NCBI RefSeq assembly: GCF_003711225.1
Contig: NZ_CP031030.1
Span: 4,278,001-4,342,000 of the forward strand
Direction: 5' to 3'
From: Runella sp. SP2
Lineage (GTDB): Bacteria > Bacteroidota > Bacteroidia > Cytophagales > Spirosomataceae
Length of the DNA stretch: 64,000 bases
How positions within the stretch are numbered: the first letter of the stretch is position 1; each line of letters starts with the position of its first letter. Positions 42,993 to 52,209 of the stretch are shown one piece after another. The notes beneath the pieces were generated by a model. It did no database searches. It was not told the DNA's origin and saw only the letters and a program-made list of their open reading frames with translations. A program made the position numbers and the translations under genes.

Positions 42993-44690
42993 TTATATTA
43001 TTCCCCCATTGGGGGTTAGGGGGCCGCTCAACCCAAATTTATCGGCCCAGTGGCTCGCTTTTTCGTAGCCCGCATCGTGGTGCCTAAACACACCCATGGC
43101 AGGGTCGTTGTACAACACCCGTCGGAGACAGGCTTCGGCACGGTCGGTTCCGTCGGCCAACACCACCATACCAGCGTGTTGGGAGTAGCCCATGCCCACG
43201 CCCCCACCGTGGTGAAACGACACCCACGTTGCCCCGCCTGAGGTATTGGACATGAGATTGAGTAGCGTCCAGTCCGAAACGGCATCGGAGCCATCAAGCA
43301 TCGACTCCGTCTCACGGTTGGGCGATGCCACCGAGCCGCAGTCGAGGTGGTCACGTCCAATCACAATTGGGGCTTTTACCTTGCCCGTTTTTACCAACTC
43401 ATTGAAAATCAAACCCGCTTTTTCCCGTTCGCCCATGCCCAGCCAACAAATACGGGCGGGCAAGCCCTGAAACGCAATCTTGGTTTGGGCCTCGGTGAGC
43501 CATCGAATCAAGGCGTTGTTTTCGGGGAAAGCCTCCATCAGTGCCTCGTCCGTTACCCGAATATCGTCGGGGTTACCCGAAAGCGCCACCCATCGAAAAG
43601 GCCCTTTGCCTTCGCAAAACAACTGCCGTATGTACGCAGGCGTAAACCCAGGAAAGCTAAACGCATTGGGTTCACCTCCCTGACGGGCAAACTCCCGCAG
43701 GTTGTTGCCGTAGTCAAACACAATCGAACCTCTTTTTTGCATTTCGAGCATCAAGCCCACGTGACGAGCCATGCTTTTTTTGGAGCACATTTGGTAATCC
43801 GCAGGGTTTTCTTGGCGAAGTTGTTTAGCTTCTTCCAAACTCATTCCGTGGGGAACGTACCCATTCAGCGGATCGTGTGCGGAGGTTTGGTCGGTCAAAA
43901 TTTCGGGGATAATGTTGTCTTCTAACAGTTTTTGCAACACATCGCCAATGTCGCCCACCAGCCCCACCGACACGTTTTCGCCTTTGGCTTTGGCTTCCAG
44001 CACCCAGCCGACGGCCTCGTCGTAGCTGTGCGTCATGCGGTCGATGTAACGCGTTTCGAGGCGTTTCTGAATGCGGGTGGGGTCAATGTCCACGCCCAAA
44101 AACGTAGCCCCCGCCAGCGTTGCGGCCAACGGCTGTGCGCCACCCATGCCGCCCAAACCGCCCGTTACCAGCAATTTACCCCGCAGGTCTCCTCCAAAAT
44201 GTTGACGACCACATTCTACAAAGGTTTCGTACGTTCCTTGCAAAATGCCTTGGGTACCAATGTAAATCCAGCTCCCTGCCGTCATTTGCCCGTACATCAT
44301 CAACCCTTTGGCTCTCAACTCATTAAAATGCTCCCACGTGGACCACGCAGGCACCAAATTACTGTTGGCGATGAGCACTCGGGGTGCTTGCGGATGCGTA
44401 CGCACGATGCCCACGGGCTTTCCCGACTGCACCAACAACGAATGTTCTTCGTCCAATTCCAGCAAAATTTCGATGATTTTTTGCAGCGACTCACGGCTGC
44501 GAGCTGCTTGTCCGATGCCGCCGTACACCACCAATTCATCGGGATTTTCGGCCACTTCGGCGTCGAGGTTGTTCAATAACATCCGCAACGGCGCTTCCGT
44601 TTGCCACGACTTGGCGTGCAGTTGCGTTCCTCTCGGCGCTTTGTAGTGCGGGTGATTGGCGTAGGTTTTAATAAATTCGGAAGTCGTCAT
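42993..44690 (-). CDS. hutU: Urocanate hydratase
   Basis: The 565-residue enzyme adds water to urocanate with tightly bound NAD. It shows [22 protein letters not shown] (NAD site), [19 protein letters not shown] ([18 protein letters not shown]) and [12 protein letters not shown], all conserved in HutU. The ATG at 44690 ([21 protein letters not shown]) fits family starts; ATGs at 44699 and 44717 are also in frame. Even the latest start overlaps the hutH stop by 23 bp, which implies translational coupling. Confidence 0.95.
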   Translation of the reverse strand: MTTSEFIKTYANHPHYKAPRGTQLHAKSWQTEAPLRMLLNNLDAEVAENPDELVVYGGIGQAARSRESLQKIIEILLELDEEHSLLVQSGKPVGIVRTHPQAPRVLIANSNLVPAWSTWEHFNELRAKGLMMYGQMTAGSWIYIGTQGILQGTYETFVECGRQHFGGDLRGKLLVTGGLGGMGGAQPLAATLAGATFLGVDIDPTRIQKRLETRYIDRMTHSYDEAVGWVLEAKAKGENVSVGLVGDIGDVLQKLLEDNIIPEILTDQTSAHDPLNGYVPHGMSLEEAKQLRQENPADYQMCSKKSMARHVGLMLEMQKRGSIVFDYGNNLREFARQGGEPNAFSFPGFTPAYIRQLFCEGKGPFRWVALSGNPDDIRVTDEALMEAFPENNALIRWLTEAQTKIAFQGLPARICWLGMGEREKAGLIFNELVKTGKVKAPIVIGRDHLDCGSVASPNRETESMLDGSDAVSDWTLLNLMSNTSGGATWVSFHHGGGVGMGYSQHAGMVVLADGTDRAEACLRRVLYNDPAMGVFRHHDAGYEKASHWADKFGLSGPLTPNGGII

Positions 44691-46209
44691 AGTGCTCATT
44701 GAGGTTACAGGTTTCACTCACGAGATTCGGAAGAATGTCGGTTTGTAGCAGTTGATGAAGGGTAGCAATATCGTCAGAGAAGATTTTGTCTTCGGTCGCA
44801 AACGGCACGTGTTTTCGGATTTCGCCCAGGAGTTTTTCCATCACCGCACTCGATTGCAGCGGTCGGCGAAACTCCAGCGCTTGGGAAGCATAGAGCAGCT
44901 CAATGGCCAAAATATACTCCAGATTATCAATCACTTGGTTTAATTTTCGACCACTGATAGAACCCATCGAAACGTGATCTTCCTGTCCCAGCGAGGTAGG
45001 AATGCTATCGGCAGAAGCAGGGAAACAGAGGGATTTATTCTCAGAAACCAACGCCGCCGTTGTGTACTGCGGAATCATAAAACCAGAGTTCAGACCCGTT
45101 TCTTTCAACAGTAGTTTAGGCAAGCCAAAACGCCCTTCGAGCATCAAATAACAACGGCGGTCGGAGATGTTGCCCACTTCGGCAGCGGCCAAAGTGGCGT
45201 AGTCGAGTGGTAAGGCCAAAGGTTGCCCGTGAAAATTTCCCCCGCTGATGGTATCGTGGTCGCCCAGCACCACGGGGTTGTCAGTTACGGCATTAAGTTC
45301 AATTTCAGTCAATTCTTTCAGATGCAGCCACGCATTGCGAGACGCCCCGTGTACCTGCGGCATACAACGCAACGAATAGGGGTCTTGTACTCGACCGCAG
45401 TCGGTATGCGAGGCCAATACCTCCGAGCCGTCTATCAGTCGCCGTAAGCGCTGCGCCACCAGCATACTCCCCCGAAACGGTCGAATTTGGTGCAAACGGG
45501 CATCAAACGGCTTTACCGAACCCATCAGCGCTTCCAACGAAAACGCCCCGATGAGGTCGGCCATTTCGAGGCAGTGGTGCAGGCGAGCCACCCCACGCAC
45601 CGCATGGGCCAAAATAAACTGCGTGCCATTAATGAGCGCCAATCCTTCCTTGGGCCCTAGCTCAATCGGAGCCAACTCAAAATGCGCCAAGGCGTGCGCC
45701 GTGGGCACTTTTTGCGCGTTCCAATACACGTATCCCAAGCCAATCAGCGGCAAAAAAAGGTGCGCCAAAGGTGCCAAATCGCCCGAGGCTCCCACCGAAC
45801 CCTTTTCAGGAACGACGGGGATAATATCATTCTCGATGTGCCAAAGGATACGCCGAAGGGTATGGAGGCTGATCCCCGAATACCCCTGCGCTAAGGCATG
45901 AACCTTGCAAATGAGCATGGTTTTGGCGATTTCGGGCAAAATCGGGTTGCCCACTCCCACGCTGTGGCTGATAAGCAAATTGTACTGAAGCGTCTTGGTT
46001 TGTTCTTCCGAAATAGGCGTATCGCACAGCGGCCCAAAGCCCGTATTGATGCCGTAAACGGTTTCGTGCTGCGCCACGATGTTTTTCACAAACTGATGGC
46101 TTTCTTCTATTTTTTGGACGACCTCTTCGCAAAGCACTCCTTGGAGTTTGCCTTCGACGAGTTGCAGGGTTTTCCCTACCGTCAGGGTATCTTTACCGTA
46201 GAAAAACAT
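44668..46209 (-). CDS. hutH: Histidine ammonia-lyase
   Basis: The enzyme removes ammonia from histidine to give urocanate, using an MIO group formed from Ala-Ser-Gly. That triad is seen in [15 protein letters not shown]. Other hallmarks are [19 protein letters not shown], and QVHGASRN with [13 protein letters not shown] start at the ATG at 46209 ([20 protein letters not shown]); the frame is open to 46281, but the extra residues do not match the family. A MarR-type regulator lies upstream on the same strand and a degenerate copy of its operator lies just before this start. Confidence 0.96.
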   Translation of the reverse strand: MFFYGKDTLTVGKTLQLVEGKLQGVLCEEVVQKIEESHQFVKNIVAQHETVYGINTGFGPLCDTPISEEQTKTLQYNLLISHSVGVGNPILPEIAKTMLICKVHALAQGYSGISLHTLRRILWHIENDIIPVVPEKGSVGASGDLAPLAHLFLPLIGLGYVYWNAQKVPTAHALAHFELAPIELGPKEGLALINGTQFILAHAVRGVARLHHCLEMADLIGAFSLEALMGSVKPFDARLHQIRPFRGSMLVAQRLRRLIDGSEVLASHTDCGRVQDPYSLRCMPQVHGASRNAWLHLKELTEIELNAVTDNPVVLGDHDTISGGNFHGQPLALPLDYATLAAAEVGNISDRRCYLMLEGRFGLPKLLLKETGLNSGFMIPQYTTAALVSENKSLCFPASADSIPTSLGQEDHVSMGSISGRKLNQVIDNLEYILAIELLYASQALEFRRPLQSSAVMEKLLGEIRKHVPFATEDKIFSDDIATLHQLLQTDILPNLVSETCNLNEHYDDFRIY

Positions 46210-46218
46210 AGAATAACG

Positions 46219-46234
46219 TTTAAGTACTGGTTTA
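46219..46234 (-). promoter_or_regulatory. Degenerate MarR-operator-like site before hutH
   Basis: TTTAAGTACTGGTTTA shares the central AAGTACT and one flank with the perfect palindrome at 46799-46824. It lies 10-25 bp before the hutH ATG. This would let the MarR-type protein repress hutH directly. Confidence 0.4.
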
Positions 46235-46294
46235 ATCGTCGAGCAAAAGTTTTCAAGCATTAACACTTTAATTATCAGCAAAATAAAGTTTCCC

Positions 46295-46792
46295 CTATCG
46301 GGGGAGATTTAGAGGGGGCTGCTTCAACAGTCGTTGGCTTAGCGATTTTTGGGCAAAACTTTGTTCGACACTCAACAGCGACGACAGCAGGGCAGCATTC
46401 GCTTCGTTTTCTTGCATCAGCTCCTGCATCGCTTCGTCAAGCTCCGCCCACACGGGTTCTACAGCTTGTTGCAGTTGACGCCCCTGCTCAGTAAAACGAA
46501 TCAAGCGCTTACGGCCGTCGTGTTCGGAGGGATAGCTTTCAAGCAACCCTTTCTGTTCCAAGCTTTTCGCCAATTGGCTTATGGCTGAGTGCGACACTTC
46601 GAGGGTTTCGGCAATGTCGATGAGCGAAATGTGTTCGTTTTTTGAAATCAAATAGAACATCGAGAACCACGAGGCATCAAAAGGAATGCCCTTTTCGGCA
46701 TAGACCTTGTTTACTTCCGACAAAAAATATTCACTGAGTCGGCGCAGGCGACTTCCCAAAATCAACCCGCCCAGTTTTTGATAAAAATTCAT
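46295..46792 (-). CDS. MarR-family regulator, likely hut regulator
   Basis: The 165-residue winged-helix protein has a MarR core: LIDIAETLEVSHSAISQLAKSLEQKGLL as the helix-turn-helix and DGRKRLIRFTEQG as the wing. N- and C-terminal helices would form the dimer interface. It is upstream of and codirectional with hutH-hutU-hutI. A perfect palindrome overlaps its promoter and a weaker copy precedes hutH, so it is likely autorepressing and controls histidine use. The ligand may be urocanate, as in unrelated HutC systems, but that is a guess. Confidence 0.9.
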   Translation of the reverse strand: MNFYQKLGGLILGSRLRRLSEYFLSEVNKVYAEKGIPFDASWFSMFYLISKNEHISLIDIAETLEVSHSAISQLAKSLEQKGLLESYPSEHDGRKRLIRFTEQGRQLQQAVEPVWAELDEAMQELMQENEANAALLSSLLSVEQSFAQKSLSQRLLKQPPLNLPR

Positions 46793-46796
46793 GGCA

Positions 46797-46828
46797 CAAA
46801 TTTATATAAGTACTTATATAAATTACAA
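46797..46828 (-). promoter_or_regulatory. marR promoter with perfect 26-bp operator palindrome
   Basis: On the minus strand TTG, 21 bp, TAAATTTG forms a consensus promoter. A perfect 26-bp palindrome (46799-46824, core TATATAAGTACTTATATA) fills the spacer and overlaps the -7 box. The -7 box ends 4 bp before the ATG, so the transcript would be nearly or fully leaderless. The palindrome is the obvious binding site for the MarR-type protein. Confidence 0.75.
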
Positions 46829-46907
46829 TTATTTTTAGAAAATAAATTATTTTTCTAAAAAAAGAACTTCTCCGCCAATGCAGAAGAAGTCCTTTAAGTG
46901 TTAGTAG

Positions 46908-47077
46908 ATTCTCAAATCTGATAATAGCGGTTTTGAGAAACCGCTTGCACACTAATTGTGCTGTCAGATTCTCAAATCTGACATCGAAGGTTTCTCAAAA
47001 CCTTGCGTTCAATTCATTCGGTTTTGGGAAACCACCTGAACCACCTTCCCGAAAGTTTTGGAACTTTCGGGAAGGTG
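46908..47077. repeat. Cluster of short tetraloop hairpins and a dispersed palindrome
   Basis: At least five hairpins line up: AGATT, CTCA, AATCT (twice, near 46908 and 46968); GCGGTTT, TGAG, AAACCGC; AAGGTTT, CTCA, AAACCTT; and a GGTTT, TGGG, AAACC. The block closes with a perfect 16-bp inverted repeat CACCTTCCCGAAAGTT (47042-47057 and 47062-47077) that matches the element at 2228. Loops are TGAG or its complement CTCA in most units. Confidence 0.75.
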
Positions 47078-47080
47078 AAA

Positions 47081-48190
47081 CTACACTGTAATCCTACGTT
47101 TGCGCCCCAATACCTGCCATGTATCCACTACCGACTGATTTTCTACAACGTAAGCTTCGTCATAGAGGTTGACGGTAGGACAAACGTGAAATGGCACGCC
47201 GTACAATACATCGCCAACATTTATATTTTCCCAATTTTCTACGCGGATAACGCCGTGTTCTTCGCTTTGCCCCACGAGTTCGTAATTGTCAAGATTCAAA
47301 AAGCGAATCCGTTTGTCAATCGGGTTTTCGGCCGCGACGGCTTTGTGCCCCATGTCCACGGTAATAAAACCTACTTTCGGTTTCGAAATCACGCGGGTAA
47401 GTACCAGTGCTGCGTATTCAAACGGTTGTTCGGGAAGTTTATCGCCGTAGCCCCAGTCCCACAGCACACAAGTACCTGGGCTGCAATACGTTTCGACATG
47501 AAGTGCGTGAACGGTAAACGTAGGCGTTCCGCCCGCTACAATGATGGGGCGCGGCAATCCTGCTTCTGCGATGGCTTCTAGGAAATGTTGAACATCCACA
47601 AATCCGTCTTCTACTTCGTGGCGGCGCGACTCAAAATCGGGCGTCCGCAAGTGCCCATCATATACGTGCAAGCCGTGGCAGTTGATGTTGGGGAGTTGAT
47701 GCAACAATTGATAAAGGCCAAGAATATCACCATCAAGGGCGTGTCCCGAGCGATCCATCCCGCTGTTGACGTCCAAAAACACATCACTCACCAAGCCACT
47801 TGCGCCAAAAACGTCATTATGTTCTTTTGCCACCGACGCACTATCAATCAAAGAACCTACAAAAACGTCGGGATATTGTTGACGAAACGCTAGTAAACGC
47901 TTGACTTTCGGCCCCATCAATTGGTGCGCAATCACCACGTATTTTGCTCCTGCCACTGCGGCCATTTCGGCTTCGGCAATGGTCGCGCACTTAAATTTTG
48001 AGATACCAGCGGCGAGCATCATTTTAACCACCTCAGGCATTTTATTGGTTTTAACGTGCGGATACAAACGTTCGGCATTGCCCGCAATGTCAATCATCTT
48101 TTGAATGTTGCTTGCCACTCGCTCTTTATAAATCAGCAACGATGGCGAATCTGCTTGCTCCTCGTTTTGGAGCTTATACCATGGAGACAT
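47081..48190 (-). CDS. D-threonine aldolase/D-serine dehydratase-like PLP enzyme
   Basis: The 369-residue protein is a fold-type III PLP enzyme (alanine racemase N-terminal barrel plus a beta domain). The PLP lysine is K47 in YPHVKTNKMPEV. The metal site of the D-threonine aldolase group is seen as PFHVCPTVNLYDEAYVV near the C-terminus. Other blocks are DVFLDVNSGMDRSGH and HVYDGHLR. Likely reactions are cleavage of D-threonine or related D-3-hydroxy amino acids, or D-serine dehydration. The ATG at 48190 is preferred over 48217. It stands alone, before a divergent nrdB. Confidence 0.85.
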   Translation of the reverse strand: MSPWYKLQNEEQADSPSLLIYKERVASNIQKMIDIAGNAERLYPHVKTNKMPEVVKMMLAAGISKFKCATIAEAEMAAVAGAKYVVIAHQLMGPKVKRLLAFRQQYPDVFVGSLIDSASVAKEHNDVFGASGLVSDVFLDVNSGMDRSGHALDGDILGLYQLLHQLPNINCHGLHVYDGHLRTPDFESRRHEVEDGFVDVQHFLEAIAEAGLPRPIIVAGGTPTFTVHALHVETYCSPGTCVLWDWGYGDKLPEQPFEYAALVLTRVISKPKVGFITVDMGHKAVAAENPIDKRIRFLNLDNYELVGQSEEHGVIRVENWENINVGDVLYGVPFHVCPTVNLYDEAYVVENQSVVDTWQVLGRKRRITV

Positions 48191-48395
48191 AAAGGTTAAT
48201 TTGGGTGAATTGGTCAAAAATACGATGGTTCGTACAGACTTTCCAAACGCTTATACGTAGGCCACATAAAAATATCAAGAATTTACTTTTCGGAACTAGC
48301 TCAAATGAAACAAGTTAGCACCAACGGTGGTTGTATTTTTTTACTTACTTGAAAAGGAGGTGCGCTACGTCAATGACACAGTCCGTCAAAGTTGG

Positions 48396-48403
48396 TAAAT
48401 TTG
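48396..48403 (+). promoter_or_regulatory. Possible -7 element of nrdB (TAAATTTG)
   Basis: TAAATTTG fits TAnnTTTG and lies 43 bp before the nrdB ATG. I see no good TTTG partner 17-23 bp upstream, so the call is tentative. Confidence 0.35.
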
Positions 48404-48445
48404 TTTCGCTAACATACCCGATAAACTTTAACATCTAGCAATATT

Positions 48446-49444
48446 ATGTCACAATTAGAAGTCGCCAACGCTGTAGAACCTCTGTTGGTTGAAGACCCCA
48501 ACCGCTTTGTGCTTTTCCCCATCAAACACCACGATATTTGGCAGTTTTACAAAAACCACGTGGCAACGTTTTGGGTGGCCGAAGAGATTGACCTTGCGTC
48601 TGACCTTCAACACTGGGAAAACCTCAACGACGGCGAGAGACACTTCATTTCGCACGTTTTGGCTTTCTTTGCGGCATCCGATGGTATCGTTAATGAAAAC
48701 TTGGCCGTCAACTTCCTAAGTGAAGTACAATACGCTGAGGCTAAGTGCTTTTATGGATTCCAGATTGCCATGGAAAACATCCACTCCGAAACGTATTCGT
48801 TATTGATTGATAGTTATATTAAAGACCCTATCGAAAAAGACCGTATGCTCCGCGCCATCGAAACGATTCCGTGCGTGCAGAAAAAAGCGGATTGGGCGTT
48901 ACGTTGGATTTCTAATGGTTCGTTTGCCGAGCGCCTCATCGCTTTTGCAGCCGTGGAAGGTATCTTTTTCTCAGGTTCGTTTTGCTCAATTTTCTGGCTC
49001 AAAAAACGTGGTTTGATGCCTGGATTGACGTTCTCAAACGAACTTATCTCGCGCGACGAAGGCTTGCACCGCGACTTTGCTTGTTTGCTTTATACCGACC
49101 ACATTATCAATAAATTGCCAGAAGAAGACATTTACAGCATCATCCGCGACGCCGTAGAAATTGAGCAAGAGTTTGTTACGGATGCTTTGCCTGTTTCGCT
49201 CATCGGGATGAACGCCACTTTGATGAATCAATACATCGAATTTGTGGCCGACCACCTTTTGGTATCGTTGGGGTTGAAGAAAATTTACAACTCAACCAAT
49301 CCGTTTGACTTCATGGACATGATTTCGCTCCAAGGAAAAACCAACTTCTTCGAGAAGAAAGTGGGTGAGTACCAAAAACCTGGGGTGAAAAACTCTAGCA
49401 AAGAGCGTGATGTTCAAACCCTTAGCTTCGACGCTGATTTCTAG
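48446..49444 (+). CDS. nrdB: Class I ribonucleotide reductase small subunit
   Basis: The 332-residue R2 protein makes and stores the tyrosyl radical used for deoxyribonucleotide synthesis. The dimetal site and radical tyrosine are seen in [20 protein letters not shown] with Y103 (equivalent to mouse Y177) plus E98 and H113, and E/H ligands recur in [16 protein letters not shown]. The pattern is close to eukaryotic R2. The large subunit gene nrdA is not adjacent, which is not rare in Bacteroidota. A strong terminator follows, and a deoxynucleoside kinase gene lies opposite, so the locus deals with dNTP supply. Confidence 0.96.
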   Translation: MSQLEVANAVEPLLVEDPNRFVLFPIKHHDIWQFYKNHVATFWVAEEIDLASDLQHWENLNDGERHFISHVLAFFAASDGIVNENLAVNFLSEVQYAEAKCFYGFQIAMENIHSETYSLLIDSYIKDPIEKDRMLRAIETIPCVQKKADWALRWISNGSFAERLIAFAAVEGIFFSGSFCSIFWLKKRGLMPGLTFSNELISRDEGLHRDFACLLYTDHIINKLPEEDIYSIIRDAVEIEQEFVTDALPVSLIGMNATLMNQYIEFVADHLLVSLGLKKIYNSTNPFDFMDMISLQGKTNFFEKKVGEYQKPGVKNSSKERDVQTLSFDADF

Positions 49445-49469
49445 GTTTGACATCGCTTGGTACTGCAAC

Positions 49470-49499
49470 AAAAAAGGAAGCCGAGGCTTCCTTTTTTGT
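49470..49499 (+). terminator. Intrinsic terminator after nrdB
   Basis: AAAAAAGGAAGCC, 2-nt centre, GGCTTCCTTTTTT. It is a strong hairpin with flanking A and T tracts and could act in both directions. Confidence 0.9.
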
Positions 49500-49516
49500 T
49501 TACTGAGTTTGTCGTT

Positions 49517-49570
49517 GGTCGGGTTGTGAGCAACCCTCTGCACGTGAGTCGGGTTGCTCACAACCCGACC
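49517..49570. repeat. Perfect 20-bp inverted repeat between nrdB and the nucleoside kinase
   Basis: GGTCGGGTTGTGAGCAACCC (49517-49536) pairs exactly with its complement at 49551-49570 over a 14-nt loop. Each arm also contains the internal pair GGGTTG, TGAG, CAACCC, reusing the TGAG loop motif of the hairpin cluster at 46908. Confidence 0.85.
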
Positions 49571-49578
49571 GACACACC

Positions 49579-50193
49579 CTACCGATACCCTAAGGTACGG
49601 TTCATTTCGGTGACGATGTAGTTAAAATCATCGGGGTTATTTTCAAAATCAAGGTCGTTGACGTCGATGGTCAACAGCGTACCATCGATGTACGTATCGG
49701 CGAAATTTTCGTACAATCCATTGAGATTGAGTAAATATTCATCGCTAATGGTTTGTTCAAATTCACGTCCACGTTTCTGAATCTGACGACGAAGTTTGGG
49801 CAAATCTGCCTTCAAGTACACGATAATATCGGGGGCTTTGATGGCATTGGTAATGGTTTCGTACATCATCAAATAGTTCTGATAATCACGGGTTTCCATC
49901 AAGCCAGAATCGGCCAAGTTTTTCGCAAAAATAAACGCGTCTTCGTAAATCGTACGGTCTTGAATCACCGTCTGATAGTGCATCGAGCGAATCTTTTGGG
50001 CTTGCGAGAAACGACTGTTGAGGAAAAACACCTGAAGATTGAACGACCAACGCGCCATGTCTTCATAAAAATCGGCCAAGTAAGGATTTCCTTCTACGGC
50101 TTCGTACAAAACTCCCCACTTGTAGTGTTCTGAGAGTTTGCGAGCGAGCGTAGTTTTACCAGCTCCGATGTTTCCAGTAATTGCAATGTGCAT
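49579..50193 (-). CDS. Deoxynucleoside kinase
   Basis: The 204-residue protein matches the dNK/dGK/dAK family that phosphorylates deoxynucleosides for salvage. The P-loop is GNIGAGKTT (7-15). YEAVEGNPYLADFYEDM is the substrate-binding segment, IQDRTIYEDAFIF the DRS-like catalytic motif, and LRRQIQKRGREFE the lid. Which base is preferred is not clear. It is convergent with nrdB. Confidence 0.92.
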   Translation of the reverse strand: MHIAITGNIGAGKTTLARKLSEHYKWGVLYEAVEGNPYLADFYEDMARWSFNLQVFFLNSRFSQAQKIRSMHYQTVIQDRTIYEDAFIFAKNLADSGLMETRDYQNYLMMYETITNAIKAPDIIVYLKADLPKLRRQIQKRGREFEQTISDEYLLNLNGLYENFADTYIDGTLLTIDVNDLDFENNPDDFNYIVTEMNRTLGYR

Positions 50194-50345
50194 GATAGGG
50201 TAGAGTTAAACCGTTATGATAAAGTTTTAAGTGGTGGTATCGATTTTTAGACGAAAACTTTCATAAAAAGTATGCGAATATAGTCAGACTTTTATACTTT
50301 TTCTGACTCATGCCCTTACTTCTCGGCCAGCTCCTAAGTTTTTTG

Positions 50346-50353
50346 TAATTTTG
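50346..50353 (+). promoter_or_regulatory. Possible -7 element of trhO (TAATTTTG)
   Basis: TAATTTTG fits TAnnTTTG and lies 82 bp before the trhO ATG. There is no clear upstream TTTG box, so confidence is low. Confidence 0.35.
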
Positions 50354-50434
50354 CAGGAACGTTATTTGCTGATTTTCAATTTCTAACTATACCACAGAAA
50401 AAATAGAACTCAGCTTTATGTTGTACTTCTTATT

Positions 50435-51418
50435 ATGAGTCAAATGAAACCTTACAGTGTTCTTTTATACTATCAATACGTGCCCATCGAAGACCCACAG
50501 GCTTACCGTGATGCGCAGCACGAGTTTTGTGTCAATAACAACCTCCTCGGGCGCATCATCATTGCTCCCGAAGGGCTCAACGGTACTGTATCGGGGCTAG
50601 TCGAAGACTGCGAAGCTTACATGCAGTGGGTGAAAGCCGACCCACGTTTTGCGAGTATCGACTTCAAAGTGGAATACCACGAAAGTCATACGTTCCAAAA
50701 ACTGCACGTACGCCTCAAGGAAGAGATTGTCAACTCAGATTTGCCCGTGGACCCGCTCAAACAAACAGGGGTACACCTAGAACCAGACGAGTTTAAACAA
50801 TTGCTCAAAGAAGACCCTGATTTGGTGGTGATTGACATGCGCTCCAACTACGAGCACAGCGTTGGGAAATTCAAAGGAGCGATTACGTTTGACATGGAGA
50901 ACCTGCGCGAGTTGCCGCAGCATATTCAAGAGATTGAGCACCTCAAAGGCCAAGGTAAGAAGATTGTTACTTATTGTACGGGTGGTATCAAGTGCGAAAA
51001 AGCCAGCGCTTACCTCCTCGACCAAGGTTTTGACAACGTTTATCAGCTTCACGGAGGTATCATCAAATACGGCCTAGAAGCGGGAGGGGAAGATTTTGAG
51101 GGAAAATGTTACGTGTTCGATAACCGCCTCACGGTGGACGTCAACCAAGTCAATCCAAAAGTGATTTCGACTTGCTACGTTTGTGGGACGCCTTCCGACC
51201 GCATGGTCAACTGCGCCAACAACGAGTGCAATATCCACGTACCGATGTGCGAAGATTGCGGCTGGAAAATGGAAGGCGCCTGCTCTGATGCCTGCAAGTG
51301 TGCGCCCAACAAACGCCCTTACAACGGCACGGGCTATTACCCGCGCAAAAGCGACCACTATACACCACTTCAAGGGCTCAAAAGCTTTAAAAAGTCCACC
51401 AAAAAGGCCGAAGCCTAA
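50435..51418 (+). CDS. trhO: tRNA uridine-34 hydroxylase (rhodanese family)
   Basis: The 327-residue protein is the TrhO/YceA type: an N-terminal ferredoxin-like UPF0176 domain (YYQYVPIEDPQAYRDAQ, APEGLNGTVSG), a rhodanese domain with the active-site loop TYCTGGIKCEKAS and IDMRSNYEHSVGKFKGAI, and a C-terminal cysteine-rich zinc segment (CYVCGTPSDRMVNCANNECNI and CEDCGWKMEGACSDACKC). TrhO introduces 5-hydroxyuridine at position 34 of some tRNAs. The start at 50435 is the first ATG. It ends at a strong hairpin terminator. Confidence 0.94.
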   Translation: MSQMKPYSVLLYYQYVPIEDPQAYRDAQHEFCVNNNLLGRIIIAPEGLNGTVSGLVEDCEAYMQWVKADPRFASIDFKVEYHESHTFQKLHVRLKEEIVNSDLPVDPLKQTGVHLEPDEFKQLLKEDPDLVVIDMRSNYEHSVGKFKGAITFDMENLRELPQHIQEIEHLKGQGKKIVTYCTGGIKCEKASAYLLDQGFDNVYQLHGGIIKYGLEAGGEDFEGKCYVFDNRLTVDVNQVNPKVISTCYVCGTPSDRMVNCANNECNIHVPMCEDCGWKMEGACSDACKCAPNKRPYNGTGYYPRKSDHYTPLQGLKSFKKSTKKAEA

Positions 51419-51427
51419 TTTTGTTTG

Positions 51428-51456
51428 CCCCGTCCCGACGTTCTGTCGGGACGGGG
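51428..51456 (+). terminator. Hairpin after trhO
   Basis: CCCCGTCCCGAC, 5-nt loop, GTCGGGACGGGG. The stem is very stable, but there is no T run behind it, so it may act as an mRNA 3' stabiliser or a factor-assisted terminator. Confidence 0.7.
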
Positions 51457-51659
51457 TGGCTTAACGTCTCCGACTTAAAAGTTGCCCGAAAGTTCGTTAC
51501 CCTACCGAGTCGATTTAGTCAATTTCCCTGCACTTTCCTATCCAGATTTCATTGAGCATATCAAAAGAGTTGGCAGGTTGATTTATAGGAAGATAGAACC
51601 CTTTTAAACACCCTAAGTTTTATGTCAACTACTCATGGCTCATTTACCTTTAATGAAAT

Positions 51660-51800
51660 CAGCGATAACCACTCGACTTGGGTAATAGAATAAAGATAAA
51701 CACATAGGCCACATAGTATTTTCACATAGTACACAAATCTAAAGGTCTATGTTTACTATGTGTTTATTCTAATATTCTCTATGTGTTTTAAAAGGATTAC
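51660..51800. repeat. CACATAG-type dispersed repeat, copy 2, in a 420-bp gap
   Basis: AATAAAGATAAACACATAG and CTATGTGTTTATTCTAATATT form imperfect inverted copies, and the right part repeats the element at 39835. The rest of the gap between trhO and the phosphatase gene (51457-51660) shows no gene or strong structure. Confidence 0.5.
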
Positions 51801-51840
51801 TAACAAATCCTGCATTTATTCGTACACCCAAACTAACAAT

Positions 51841-52185
51841 ATGACTGACAATCCTAACGTGCTGGTTATCTGTGGCAAAAACAAGAAACGGAGTAAAACC
51901 GCAGAGCATTTGTTTTTGAACGACAATCGTATTCGCATCCGTTCGGCAGGATTAAGTCCCAAAAGCAACCGAAAAATCTCCGAAAATGATTTGCATTGGG
52001 CTGATTTAGTGTTGGTGATGGAATACGAACATAAATCAAAAATTAGGGAGCTTTACAGGCATTTGGAACTTCCTACCATCGAGGTATTGGCCATTCCCGA
52101 CGATTACGAGTACATGGACGAAGAACTTGTAGAAATCCTAACTGACAGAATCAATGACACCCTAGAACGTGTATATGCGATTTAG
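51841..52185 (+). CDS. Low-molecular-weight tyrosine phosphatase-like protein
   Basis: The 114-residue protein starts at ATG 51841 (MTDNPNVLVICGKNKKRSKT). The motif C11-GKNKK-R17-S fits the CX5R phosphatase loop of the low-molecular-weight family, although CGKNKKR departs from the common CxxNxCR. WADLVLVMEYEHKSKI and IEVLAIPDDYEYMDEELVE fit the family's DP-loop region. It is shorter than classical family members (about 150). Substrate unknown. It is followed after 24 bp by an AraC regulator. Confidence 0.75.
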   Translation: MTDNPNVLVICGKNKKRSKTAEHLFLNDNRIRIRSAGLSPKSNRKISENDLHWADLVLVMEYEHKSKIRELYRHLELPTIEVLAIPDDYEYMDEELVEILTDRINDTLERVYAI

Positions 52186-52209
52186 GCAAACAGCCATTTA
52201 CGTCAACCA

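Noticed and set aside
43932..44579. Long open frames antisense to hutU
   Set aside because: They are shadow frames of a GC-richer conserved gene; no motifs found.
46908..47077. A CRISPR-like array
   Set aside because: Units are short hairpins of different sequence with no constant spacer length and no cas genes nearby.
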